Source: Candidatus Fermentibacterota bacterium
GTDB taxonomy: Bacteria > JAFGKV01
NCBI GenBank assembly: GCA_030620115.1
Contig: JAUXFG010000013.1
Coordinates: forward strand, 1-39,793
Reading direction: 5' to 3'
DNA length: 39,793 nt
Under the pieces are notes generated by a model that saw only the letters and a list, made by a program, of their open reading frames with translations, had not been told where the DNA came from and did no database searches. The translations under genes and the position numbers were made by a program. Each line of letters begins with the position of its first letter. The stretch's first letter is position 1. Of this stretch, positions 8,038 to 15,745 are shown piece after piece.

Positions 8038-8603
8038 CCCCCATTCCTCAATAGCTTCCATTGCCCGTTCTCGATGATGAGCTCCGAAGGGTCGAGATCA
8101 AATGTCTTGCCGTCCGACCATATCCATCGGTCCACGTGATGAGAGACTTCCAGGGCTGATGGCTTGGTGAACATCCATCCGGTGCGACGAACCACAAAGA
8201 AGAGGTCCGGTTGTACGACGAGACGAATGCTGTTCGACTCGCAAATGATGAGTTGTCTTTTGTGGAATTCCTGAAGAAGGGTAGTCAATCCGTCGTCAAG
8301 GTGCAGGCGGGATGCCTGAAGCCGGAACACGCGCGTTGCACCGGCTGCTAATAGGCGTCCCGTGTCTTTGGCATTACCTGGATCCTTCTCTTCCGTGATC
8401 ACGAAACGCTCGTTCACAAGCTCACTCGTTTCGTGGTTCCGAACGAATGAGTCCGGTGGTGTATGGAGCGTGGAGACCTTGATCGCGCAAAGTGAGTACT
8501 GGGACCTGAATCGGCGAATAATCCTGCAGCAGAGCTCGGTCTTCCCGCTATTCCGTGCCGCAGATCCAATGAGCAGCATGCCGGGACGGCGCAGGGGTTC
8601 CAC
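7986..8603 (-). CDS. MobB-like P-loop NTPase
   Basis: A 205-residue P-loop protein. The N-terminus LLIGSAARNSGKTEL is a Walker A motif, followed by a strand AIKVS and a block DPGNAKDTGRLLAAGATRV that closely resembles the MobB (molybdopterin-guanine dinucleotide adapter) pattern. IICESNS matches the later strand that ends in Glu. Molybdenum-cofactor work is possible but no moa/mob genes are nearby; MobB-like NTPases also occur in other roles. The last 15-20 residues (VQCSAFRFQGGSAGMD) are encoded by the GTTCAG repeat, including the stop. The likely start is GTG 8603, with no clear ribosome site; the ATG 7 codons downstream is an alternative. The 5' side abuts the repeat at 8610. Confidence 0.7.
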   Translation of the reverse strand: MEPLRRPGMLLIGSAARNSGKTELCCRIIRRFRSQYSLCAIKVSTLHTPPDSFVRNHETSELVNERFVITEEKDPGNAKDTGRLLAAGATRVFRLQASRLHLDDGLTTLLQEFHKRQLIICESNSIRLVVQPDLFFVVRRTGWMFTKPSALEVSHHVDRWIWSDGKTFDLDPSELIIENGQWKLLRNGGVQCSAFRFQGGSAGMD

Positions 8604-8609
8604 GTTGAT

Positions 8610-8792
8610 TAGCCCGGACTTCTCACCAGCGTTCGGCTGCAGCAGCCGATATGGAACTGCCTGCTTCGTTACGCTTCATCGGTCTCCTCGACGTATCGCA
8701 GAGGATACGCCTGCGGGGTCCTCAGTCGCAAGCCTCGCATCCAGAACCATCTCGGCGGCTTCGCTTCGAAAGCCGGTGAGAAGTCCGGGCTA
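8610..8792. repeat. Full-length copy of the AGCCCGGACTTCTCACC...GGTGAGAAGTCCGGGCT element
   Basis: About 183 bp with terminal inverted repeats (tagcccggacttctcacc / ggtgagaagtccgggcta). The interior (cgatatgg, cttcgttacg, cagaggatacgcctg, gtcctcagtcgcaagcctcgcat, agaaccatctcgg, cgcttcgaaagccgg) is shared with the copy at 28186. It encodes no transposase. It lies 6 nt upstream of the MobB-like GTG and 3 nt beyond the stop of the PAP2 gene, filling nearly the entire spacer. Confidence 0.85.
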
Positions 8793-8795
8793 GCT

Positions 8796-9461
8796 CTATT
8801 CCGCTTTTTTCCGGGGAGGGAGGGGGAATTTGGCGACAATAGCCATGGTTGCCCACGTGATCAAGGCAGCCCACAGGGCATCAGAGAGGAAATGTGCGCC
8901 TTGCGCCATTCTGGCAATGCTCATCAACAGACCGTACGCAAGCGAGACGACAAGCAGTGGGATATTAAGCCCTCCTGCACAAAGCCAGGCAAGGGAGCCT
9001 GTGTAGAATGCGGTGGCCACGTGGCCTGAAGGAAATGATCTCCCCGAAGCGTCGGAAAGTGGCTGTAGGACTGGCCGGAACTCCTTGCCATCAGCCCGGA
9101 ACTGAACGATGTTTCTTGGCCGTGGCCGGCCCCAGAGAGGCTTGAGCACACTGTTCACCATGAGGCCGGGCCCCAATAGCAAGCTTATCACCAAGAACAG
9201 CCCGACACGTGTGCTTCTCCCTCTCCGGCGCGTGATTTCTCCTCGAATGACGAGGATGAGGCCGACAATGCCGATGGTGATCCCTGGAATGTTCCCATGG
9301 TGATAGAACCAGTCCCATGGCTGTGTCTGTTTGTGACACCAGGATCCTGGGACTTGGTCGCAATAGAAAAAAGATGCCACCTCGAGATCAAGATGAGGCA
9401 GGATCGTCGGCATCATCGTCATCAGGGCGAGGCCCGCCAGGACATATCGGGATTGTCTCAT
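8796..9461 (-). CDS. PAP2-family membrane phosphatase
   Basis: An integral membrane acid-phosphatase fold protein of 221 aa with about six hydrophobic segments. All three PAP2 motifs are visible: KPLWGRPRP (K-x6-RP), FPSGH, and ARMAQGAHFLSD (R-x5-H-x3-D). The active site faces the periplasm in family members, which dephosphorylate undecaprenyl pyrophosphate, phosphatidylglycerol phosphate or lipid A; the substrate here cannot be told. The start overlaps the stop of the upstream minus-strand gene by 4 nt, so the pair form an operon. The 3' end is 3 nt from a repeat element. Confidence 0.9.
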   Translation of the reverse strand: MRQSRYVLAGLALMTMMPTILPHLDLEVASFFYCDQVPGSWCHKQTQPWDWFYHHGNIPGITIGIVGLILVIRGEITRRRGRSTRVGLFLVISLLLGPGLMVNSVLKPLWGRPRPRNIVQFRADGKEFRPVLQPLSDASGRSFPSGHVATAFYTGSLAWLCAGGLNIPLLVVSLAYGLLMSIARMAQGAHFLSDALWAALITWATMAIVAKFPLPPRKKAE

Positions 9462-10309
9462 GGGATCGGGAAAAGGGAGATTCTCGTGCCTCCGGCTATG
9501 ATGTCCAACGAGGGGCCATCACCACCAGCTGATATGAGGATCGCTCCGTTGTTCTCCGTGGTGGCGGAGAGGCCAGACTCGTTCTCCGGCATGATAACGT
9601 GCGCCTTCCTTTGGAGGATGTGGAGGTCGCCTGAAACGCCCGGCGTGAGATGGATGTTCATGGATCCACCAAAACTCACGATTTGAGATAAATCCTGGAA
9701 TTCCGAACGCAAGAACACCTCTGTATCCACCTTGTTGAGATCGAAGCGCAGGCTTCCTCCGCGCATATGAGCATGAAGAGAGCCGCCCTCTGCAATCACG
9801 GTGAGACTGCGCCGACTCGATGGGATCTTCACGGCAGAATCGATGGCGTGTATGTGTGAGACGTTAACGATACAATCCATGAGCAGGGTGCAGCTGTCTA
9901 CCACTGCAATGAGTTCTTCTGCCGTGACCTCTCGGAGGCGGATGGAGGAGGTCTGTGCTGATAGCAGGAGTTCGTTCGATCGGCTCCCGTCTATTTGTAG
10001 TACCGCATCGCGAAGTTCGAACGCCAAGGTGCTTCGCCCGATGCCTGCGGGGAGAAATGCAGTGACCAGACCACGGCTTGGCGACCTGCATTCCACAAGG
10101 AGTGAGTCGCCCGCTTGCCGGTATCTGGTCGTTGCCGGCTCTCGGGTGGTGATCACTATCTTCTTCTCGCTCCGGGAGGAGAAAAAGAGCGAACAGCCCC
10201 TGGCGGCAACATGGATATGGCTACTTTCATCCGGCCATGGCAACATGAGGTCTGGCGGTGCGTGCGCCCATTCGACGACCAGGAGAGCAAAGAGAAAGAG
10301 GATTGTCAC
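9458..10309 (-). CDS. Secreted beta-repeat protein (DUF4097-like), unknown function
   Basis: A 283-residue protein starting at GTG preceded by GGGAGGGG. A short hydrophobic N-terminus (ILFLFALLVVEWAHA) looks like a signal peptide. The rest alternates short strands and Gly/Ser turns (GGSLHAHMRGGSLRF, FGGSMNIHL, AGGTRISL), as in the DUF4097 right-handed beta-solenoid family. No catalytic motif is recognised. The gene overlaps the PAP2 start by 4 nt, so the two products are probably made together at the cell envelope. Alternative: a lineage-specific periplasmic beta-helix. Confidence 0.65.
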   Translation of the reverse strand: MTILFLFALLVVEWAHAPPDLMLPWPDESSHIHVAARGCSLFFSSRSEKKIVITTREPATTRYRQAGDSLLVECRSPSRGLVTAFLPAGIGRSTLAFELRDAVLQIDGSRSNELLLSAQTSSIRLREVTAEELIAVVDSCTLLMDCIVNVSHIHAIDSAVKIPSSRRSLTVIAEGGSLHAHMRGGSLRFDLNKVDTEVFLRSEFQDLSQIVSFGGSMNIHLTPGVSGDLHILQRKAHVIMPENESGLSATTENNGAILISAGGDGPSLDIIAGGTRISLFPIP

Positions 10310-10598
10310 GTGCCCCTCCCGAGGCTGTTAGTCCGGGCTAACCCGCATCACAGGCGAATGCAGGTTCAGAACAATTTTGCACACTCATGTGCATGAGATT
10401 TCCGAGTCAATCTATTCGCAGGAAAGTCAATGGGTCAAGAATACAGGATGCGAGACGACGGCGGATCTTGTGGATGGTCACCCATATTGTCGGCCTCTTT
10501 GTCCTGCAACTGATAGGCTGAATGGATACCAATCCACCGCCTTTCTGGCAGTGAGAATTCGAAGGATTCAACCGTGACGCGCGAGAATTCTGTGGGGA
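10310..10598. other. Non-coding spacer upstream of the minus-strand operon
   Basis: No convincing gene was found. The first part should hold the promoter and ribosome site of the minus-strand beta-repeat gene. At 10327-10342 gttagtccgggctaac is a short palindrome containing agtccgggct, the terminal sequence of the repeat family at 8610, and may be a remnant end. Track ORFs here are short and show no family features. Confidence 0.5.
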
Positions 10599-10746
10599 AG
10601 AACGTCCAACATCGAACATCGAACGCCCAACGTGGAAGTACAAGAGAGCGGGGGAATGAGATGGCCAGGTTCATATTCGTAGCGCATGGCAGAGTGATCT
10701 TCTTGCCTTGGACGTTCGATGTTGAGCGTTGAATGTTGGACGTTCT
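10599..10746. repeat. AACATCGAAC-family inverted-repeat element
   Basis: agaacgtccaacatcgaacatcgaacgcccaacgt (left) and ggacgttcgatgttgagcgttgaatgttggacgttct (right) are imperfect inverted repeats flanking about 75 nt. The arms are built from tandem gaacrtcsaac-like words. Minus-strand reading gives ORFs with repeated FDVGR/TSNIQRSTSNVQ-type peptides (track ORFs 10407, 10435, 10568); these come from the repeat and are not called as genes. A short relative lies at 1424-1484. The stretch from 10747 to 10979 shows nothing recognisable. Confidence 0.75.
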
Positions 10747-10979
10747 GCTGTATGATATGTCTCGAATCTGAGCAGAACGCCTGAAATCTGCCCTTTGGGG
10801 TTTGGGTCTTTTTGGAGGGACCTTCCTCATGACACTGGTTCTGCCGCTGGAGCCGGATTGTCTCCTTGACATTGCCGATGCATCCGCTTGTTTCATCCGT
10901 GTTCTCCATGGGCGAAGAGCTCACTGGGAGAAGTAATGCCTGAGGGGAAGTACTCTATATCGGTGTGCCCCACAATCAT

Positions 10980-11055
10980 GCGCCGCTAGCTCAACTGGCA
11001 GAGCAGGTGACTCTTAATCACAAGGTTCCAGGTTCGATTCCTGGGCGGCGTACCA
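10980..11055 (+). tRNA. tRNA-Lys (anticodon CTT)
   Basis: Cloverleaf read by eye. The acceptor GCGCCGC pairs with GCGGCGT (one G-T pair), followed by discriminator A and an encoded CCA. TA at positions 8-9 precedes the D-arm GCTC...GAGC. The anticodon arm GGTGA-CTCTTAA-TCACA has loop CTCTTAA, giving anticodon CTT; the outermost stem pair is G-A. The T-arm is CCAGG-TTCGATT-CCTGG. It reads codon AAG, which is frequent in the surrounding genes. Confidence 0.95.
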
Positions 11056-11580
11056 GAATATGAAACAATCCCCGCCATTCTATCCGCTTAGTGGAGCGGA
11101 GTTTGCCAATCCCGCTTCCAGCGGGGTGAAGCTGGTCGTGGGTTGCCCGATGTGCCTTGTGGAATGCATTGCATAGGGCCGTGGGTTCGGTCTGTCATTC
11201 TGAGCGCATGCGAAGAATCTCAAGGCGTTCAATCTCGGCCATGAAGAAAGATTCTTCGCTCCCTGAGGTCACTCAGAATGACAGTGGTGCGATAGATGTG
11301 CGTCCATGATAGGATCCGTCTTCTGTCTATCCGGCCGGAACGGTCGGCTTTTGTTCCGTGCGGAGTCGCGGGACTGACCATAGGCGCTTATCGGGGGAGA
11401 GTAGACCCCGCTATAGGCCTGATAGCAGAATACACATAACATCGTGGCTATTCCCTCTTTTCCACAACATATAGCAATGCAGATCCCGATTCGGATTCCT
11501 CTATGCTATCAGGAATGAAGATATTGGCGGGCGTATTCATTCTCACCATTCGCTTACATCGTTTCGACAGAGGATGAGAA
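11056..11580. other. Non-coding spacer between tRNA-Lys and the DUF512 gene
   Basis: No gene was found in 525 nt. It contains a cccgcttccagcggg palindrome (11111-11125), the GTCATTCTGAG inverted repeat (11191-11284), and a more AT-rich stretch (about 11440-11580) that probably holds the promoter of the downstream operon. No confident -35/-10 pair could be assigned. Confidence 0.5.
11191..11284. repeat. GTCATTCTGAG / CTCAGAATGAC inverted repeat
   Basis: tctgtcattctgagcgcatgcgaagaatct and agattcttcgctccctgaggtcactcagaatgacag are imperfect inverted repeats about 30 nt long with a short spacer. The words tctgtcattctgag and cgaagaatct resemble dispersed intergenic repeats known from many unrelated bacterial genomes (from memory). 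No coding function. Confidence 0.7.
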
Positions 11581-12894
11581 ATGCGGGATAATCCCGGCGT
11601 CCGTATCATTGATGTAACCCAAGGCTCCGACGCGTGGATTCAAGGTTTTCGCCCGGGAGATCGCCTCCTTGCTGTTGAGAACGAAGAAGTAGAGGATTTA
11701 TTGGCCGCCCGGTTTCTGTTTTCCGGAGTGGACGATTGTGAGGTCTTGGTGGAGAGAGAGGATGGGACACGATTAGGGTGGTCTCTTGCGTATCCGGAAG
11801 ACATTCTCGAGGGGATGGAATTGGAGCCATTGACGGTGCGCCGGTGTGAGAATGATTGTATCTACTGTTTTTGCAAGCAGAATCCCCCTGAGGCACGGCC
11901 TTCACTCTCTTTCCGCGATGAGGATTTCAGGATGTCGTTCTTGGCGGGGTACTACACTACCCTCTCTTCCCTTTCGGAGACGGAACTCGCGCGTATTGTG
12001 CGCCACCGGTTGAGCCCGCAATACGTGACTGTCCCCGCCACGGATGAAGAGGTGCGGTCTCGCATGTTGGGAAGAACGCAACGTCGTCCAATCATGACGA
12101 GTCTGTGCTATCTGGTTTCTTCCGGAGTGATGATTCATGTCCAGATCGTGGTGTGCCCCGGTCTCAACGATGGAGCCGAGCTTCACAGGACACTCCATGA
12201 TTTGGCCTCGCTTGGTGATGGCATTGCATCAGTGGCGGTGGTGCCGGTCGGTACGACGAAGTTCACTCCTGATCCCAGGGTAAGAGGGCATAGTCAAGGG
12301 GAATTACGATCCCTGCTCTCCCTGGTAAGGCGATGGCAGCGGCATAGACCATGGGCAGAGGGAGTGCATTGGGTGGAGGCGGCGGACGAAGTGTATGTGG
12401 CTCTTGGCCTGCCCGTACCGCGCGCGCAGGCGTATGGCGATATGCCTCAGCTCTCATCCGGTGTCGGAATGGTTCGGTGTTTCTTGAAGGATTTCTCTCG
12501 TCTCAAGCGCAGGCAACCACCATCATGGTGGGGGAAGATCAAGATCATGGCGGTCACGGGAGAGCTTTTTGGCCCCCTTCTTGGACGTATGGTTGCCGAT
12601 TTGAATAGGAGATGGGGACAGGGTCTCTGTGTGGTGTCCGCACAAAACGACTATCTTGGTCCCCAGGTGACTGTTTCCGGTTTGCTTTCCGGCGCGGATA
12701 TCGCACGCGCAGCGGCGCCGGTCAGGGGAATCGAGGTGCTTCTGCTCCCCGGGGACTCGCAGGATGAAGGAGGGGCCATGTTTCTGGACAACATGCTCAT
12801 CTCGGAGCTTCAGGTGCGCATGGGAATTGAGAGAATCGTGTCCGGGCAGTCACTGTCGGATTGTTTCTCGTTACTCAGCGCGGAGATCTCATGA
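11581..12894 (+). CDS. DUF512 / PDZ-like radical-SAM-type protein
   Basis: A 437-residue protein with three parts. An N-terminal PDZ-like domain (residues 1-80; DVTQGSDAWIQGFRPGDRLLAV) is followed by a CxxxCxxC site (CENDCIYCFCKQNP, about residues 90-103), typical of radical-SAM enzymes in position and pattern. A C-terminal DUF512 domain has the GDMPQLSSGVGMVR and VSAQNDYLGPQVTVSGLLSG signatures. The family is widespread in clostridia and other anaerobes; its reaction is not established as far as I know. The start ATG follows GAGGATGAGAA. It is coupled by ATGA to the next gene and is first in a four-gene unit. Confidence 0.9.
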   Translation: MRDNPGVRIIDVTQGSDAWIQGFRPGDRLLAVENEEVEDLLAARFLFSGVDDCEVLVEREDGTRLGWSLAYPEDILEGMELEPLTVRRCENDCIYCFCKQNPPEARPSLSFRDEDFRMSFLAGYYTTLSSLSETELARIVRHRLSPQYVTVPATDEEVRSRMLGRTQRRPIMTSLCYLVSSGVMIHVQIVVCPGLNDGAELHRTLHDLASLGDGIASVAVVPVGTTKFTPDPRVRGHSQGELRSLLSLVRRWQRHRPWAEGVHWVEAADEVYVALGLPVPRAQAYGDMPQLSSGVGMVRCFLKDFSRLKRRQPPSWWGKIKIMAVTGELFGPLLGRMVADLNRRWGQGLCVVSAQNDYLGPQVTVSGLLSGADIARAAAPVRGIEVLLLPGDSQDEGGAMFLDNMLISELQVRMGIERIVSGQSLSDCFSLLSAEIS

Positions 12895-14201
12895 GAGCAT
12901 TCCGCTTGGTTCTCTGCGCGCTGGTGTTCTATCATATGGTGAGGGGGATATGGCTGCTTAGCATCGTCCCTCCGTGGCAGGGTCCCGACGAGCCCATACA
13001 CTTCCTTCTTGCCGTAGCGCCGGCATCGGATTCCATGACCGAGGCGGAGCGGGTTCATGTGGAGAGGACGGTCATTCTCTCAATGGCCGAATTTGACTTC
13101 TGGGGCCTGACCGGTCAGGTGGAGCCCAATCCGCTACCCCATCTTCTGCGTACCTCACGGGGATCTCCGCCGGCGACCTTATACCACCGGCTTCTCGGTA
13201 CATGGCTCCGAGTGACCAGAGCATGGGGTGATCGAGCCCCTGACGAGACATTGGTTGCACGGGCGGCGTATGCCCTAAGGATCGGCCGTCTGTTCTCAGT
13301 ACTGCTTGGAGCCGGTGCTCTCGTCTTCCTCTTCTTGCTTTCGTCTCGTCTTTTCGGTCATTCATGGCTTGCCGTGCTGCCGCCATTATTGCTTCTGGCG
13401 CATCCCCAGGCCTGCTTCATAGGCTCCTGCATGAATTCCGACAACCTGCTCGTATTCCTTTCGGCTCTTGGGTTGTACTTCCTCAGCACGCTTCTTCGCC
13501 GGCCTACAAGCATGGGGGCTCTTCTTCTGATCGTGGGGCTTAGTGTAGGCGCCCCCCTGGCGAAACGCGCCGGCCTCGTTGTCACTGCGACGCTTCTTCC
13601 TGCCGCGCTCTGGTATCGATTCTCGAGAAGGAGAATACTCCTCTCTGTCATGCTTCTCGGGGTGATGGTGGCGTCGTTGGCATCCCTGTGGTTTCTTGGC
13701 TTGGGCAAGAGTATGATGGCGGATCTTGCCGAAGTGCTGGGAGTTGGTGGATGGGTCGGAGAGCGGGTATCGGGATGGTGGGGGATCTTTCTGACTCATT
13801 TCTGGACCACCTTTTGGGGCAACTATGGCTGGGTACAATGCCCATTCGATCCTCTCTGGTATAAGCTATTGGCGTTGTTCCTCGCGGCAACCTTGGTTCT
13901 GATTCCTTTTGGCTACAAACGGGAACCGCGTGTGGGCGCGGTTTTTCTTGCAGTCATGGCGTCTCAGATTGTCCTTGCCTTGATGCAGGTTGTGGCCGCG
14001 CTTGGTTTCCGTGGAGAGCTGGGCCAGGGCAGACATGTTTTTGTTGCGCTCCCAAGCTTGGTCATTCTGTGCACTCTAGGGCTGAGAGGAATGATGAGAC
14101 AAGATATGCCCTGGTGGTCGTGGCCTCTTTTGGGACTTGTTTTTGTGGGTCTGAACGAAGCGGCAACATGTTTCGTATTGGTTCCTTGTTTCTTGCGATA
14201 G
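12891..14201 (+). CDS. DUF2142-like polytopic membrane protein (GT-C type glycosyltransferase)
   Basis: A 436-residue protein with about ten hydrophobic segments. After the first segment the loop reads VPPWQGPDEPIHF, the acidic loop typical of DUF2142 and related GT-C membrane glycosyltransferases that use polyprenyl-phosphate sugars. A large external loop follows (about residues 40-125). The function, probably sugar transfer to a lipid or protein on the periplasmic side, is inferred. The start at ATG 12891 has GGAG upstream and overlaps the DUF512 stop; the track's 12861 start is rejected. Its 3' end overlaps the next gene by 34 nt. Confidence 0.75.
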   Translation: MRAFRLVLCALVFYHMVRGIWLLSIVPPWQGPDEPIHFLLAVAPASDSMTEAERVHVERTVILSMAEFDFWGLTGQVEPNPLPHLLRTSRGSPPATLYHRLLGTWLRVTRAWGDRAPDETLVARAAYALRIGRLFSVLLGAGALVFLFLLSSRLFGHSWLAVLPPLLLLAHPQACFIGSCMNSDNLLVFLSALGLYFLSTLLRRPTSMGALLLIVGLSVGAPLAKRAGLVVTATLLPAALWYRFSRRRILLSVMLLGVMVASLASLWFLGLGKSMMADLAEVLGVGGWVGERVSGWWGIFLTHFWTTFWGNYGWVQCPFDPLWYKLLALFLAATLVLIPFGYKREPRVGAVFLAVMASQIVLALMQVVAALGFRGELGQGRHVFVALPSLVILCTLGLRGMMRQDMPWWSWPLLGLVFVGLNEAATCFVLVPCFLR

Positions 14202-15745
14202 CCTGCCTCGCCTCGTTGGCAGCGGCCGACGGGCTTATGGTGAAGCGGTGTATCGGTGGGGGGAATCAGGCGCCCGGGATCGCGGAGATCCATGAGGTGA
14301 ATCCCGATAATATGGTGTCCCAGAGTTTCGTGGCTCGTGGTATTCCTGTGGCGGGCATGGAGTTCTATGCGGCACGGTACCCCAAAGATGTCCCTTGTCA
14401 GTTGACTTTCCGTCTTCGCCAGGACGGACATATCCTGAGAAGCGGCCTCTGTTCCCTCCCTCTGGGAAGCCAAGATCCGGTTCGTGTGACGTTCCCCCCC
14501 TTGGAGGCTTCGGAGCGCCTTTGGATTGATTTCTGGGTGGAAGATGGGGCGCCAGGGCGATCCGCCCGGATGCTCTTTTTCCCGGTTGAGCACTATCCGG
14601 AGGGGGTTCTTCTGGTGGGAGGGGAGCAGGTGGCGGGTGATCTCCTGTTTCGGATTCTTACGCCTGCAACGAGCAGCCTGATTGAGGCCGTGGGAATGGA
14701 TCAGTTCCAGATCCAGGGAAGATTTCCCAGCTCGAACCTCGCGGATGGGACGCAGTTGGTTCAGGAGTTTGTGGTGCCTGCCGACAGCCTTGCTTCTCTA
14801 GAGTTCTTGATGGGCACGGGGGGGAGAGACACAGGTCCCGTGATGCGCTGGGAGCTCACCACCGGCTCATCTTACTTGGGCTGCGGGATAATTGCGGTCC
14901 CTGGGGACAACGTAGTCATCAGGATATCGTTTCCTTTCATCGCTCGAATCCGTGGTTCACCACTCAGCTTGAAGCTTGCGGTAGTATCGCCGTGGGATGG
15001 AGATCTAAGGGCTTGGCTCTGCCCGCGCGCGCCGGGAACGGGAGCGTTGGTGGTTGCGGATCGACTGCTCGATGCATCGTTGGTCTTGAGGAGCATTCAC
15101 GTCGTGCCTGCAGAGGATTCGCTGCAAGTGGCCATTGCCGCAATGCACACTCCGGTCCCCATGCCCGGACCAGCCGTGGCGGGAGGATGCGAATTGAAAC
15201 AGGAATTCCTCTGGCCTGAACCATGCTCGCCGCATGATCTTTTTGGTATTCGGCTTGCAGTGGGCGGTGGGATGGTGGCGGGCAGCATCGACTATTCGGT
15301 GCTGGACATGTCATCCAACAAGGTGGTGTGGGAGGGATGCCGGAGCCTTTCTGGTCTGGGGGCCGATGATTTCTTATGGCTTCCGTTGGGCTGGCCTCAC
15401 ACCAGTGGGCCACTACAGATCCGTCTGAAGGCACCGGGGACACGCGCGGAGAACGCGGCTCGTTTTTGGTGGATGCCCATGAATATCTACCCGGCTGGAG
15501 ACGCTTCTGGGTGCGTACCTTCTGCTGGCGGTGATTGCATATTCAGACTCGCCCGAAGATATTCCATCGTCCATTGGTTGACCTTGCTCCCATCCGTGTC
15601 TCTTGCGTTGTCGAGGGGGCATGGTGGTGAGATAATGGCATGGCTGATTGTTGTACGAATCGGGATGCTTGTGGTGGCCGGCGTTGCCGTTATCGGTGGA
15701 GCAGCACACTGGATGATCGGTTTTCGTTTGAGGAGCAGGAAATGA
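14168..15745 (+). CDS. Exported, C-terminally anchored protein with three beta-sandwich-like repeats
   Basis: The 525-residue product starts with a signal peptide (MFRIGSLFLAIACLASLAAA). Three divergent repeats of about 115 residues can be seen (about 49-162, 196-310, 342-461). Each opens with a Q-x-F strand (SQSFV, VQEFV, KQEFL), and the first two have an F-P-hydrophobic strand (TFPPL, SFPFI). Repeats 1 and 3 end with a Y-P-x-G then D-L/I-F-R pattern (YPEGV...GDLLFR; YPAGD...GDCIFR). The pattern resembles domains found with membrane glycosyltransferases in other bacteria. A C-terminal hydrophobic helix (about 491-515) and basic tail RLRSRK anchor it. ATG 14168 lies inside the DUF2142 gene; the stop overlaps larB by ATGA. 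Precise function unknown. Confidence 0.7.
   Translation: MFRIGSLFLAIACLASLAAADGLMVKRCIGGGNQAPGIAEIHEVNPDNMVSQSFVARGIPVAGMEFYAARYPKDVPCQLTFRLRQDGHILRSGLCSLPLGSQDPVRVTFPPLEASERLWIDFWVEDGAPGRSARMLFFPVEHYPEGVLLVGGEQVAGDLLFRILTPATSSLIEAVGMDQFQIQGRFPSSNLADGTQLVQEFVVPADSLASLEFLMGTGGRDTGPVMRWELTTGSSYLGCGIIAVPGDNVVIRISFPFIARIRGSPLSLKLAVVSPWDGDLRAWLCPRAPGTGALVVADRLLDASLVLRSIHVVPAEDSLQVAIAAMHTPVPMPGPAVAGGCELKQEFLWPEPCSPHDLFGIRLAVGGGMVAGSIDYSVLDMSSNKVVWEGCRSLSGLGADDFLWLPLGWPHTSGPLQIRLKAPGTRAENAARFWWMPMNIYPAGDASGCVPSAGGDCIFRLARRYSIVHWLTLLPSVSLALSRGHGGEIMAWLIVVRIGMLVVAGVAVIGGAAHWMIGFRLRSRK

Noticed and set aside
10407-10924. Three minus-strand ORFs with FDVGR/TSNIQRSTSNVQ peptides
   Set aside because: The peptides come from the arms of an inverted repeat and several frames give similar strings, so they are repeat translations.
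10860-10960. TTGACA-like (cttgacattg) and CTATAT as the tRNA-Lys promoter
   Set aside because: The two boxes are about 80 nt apart, so they cannot form one promoter.
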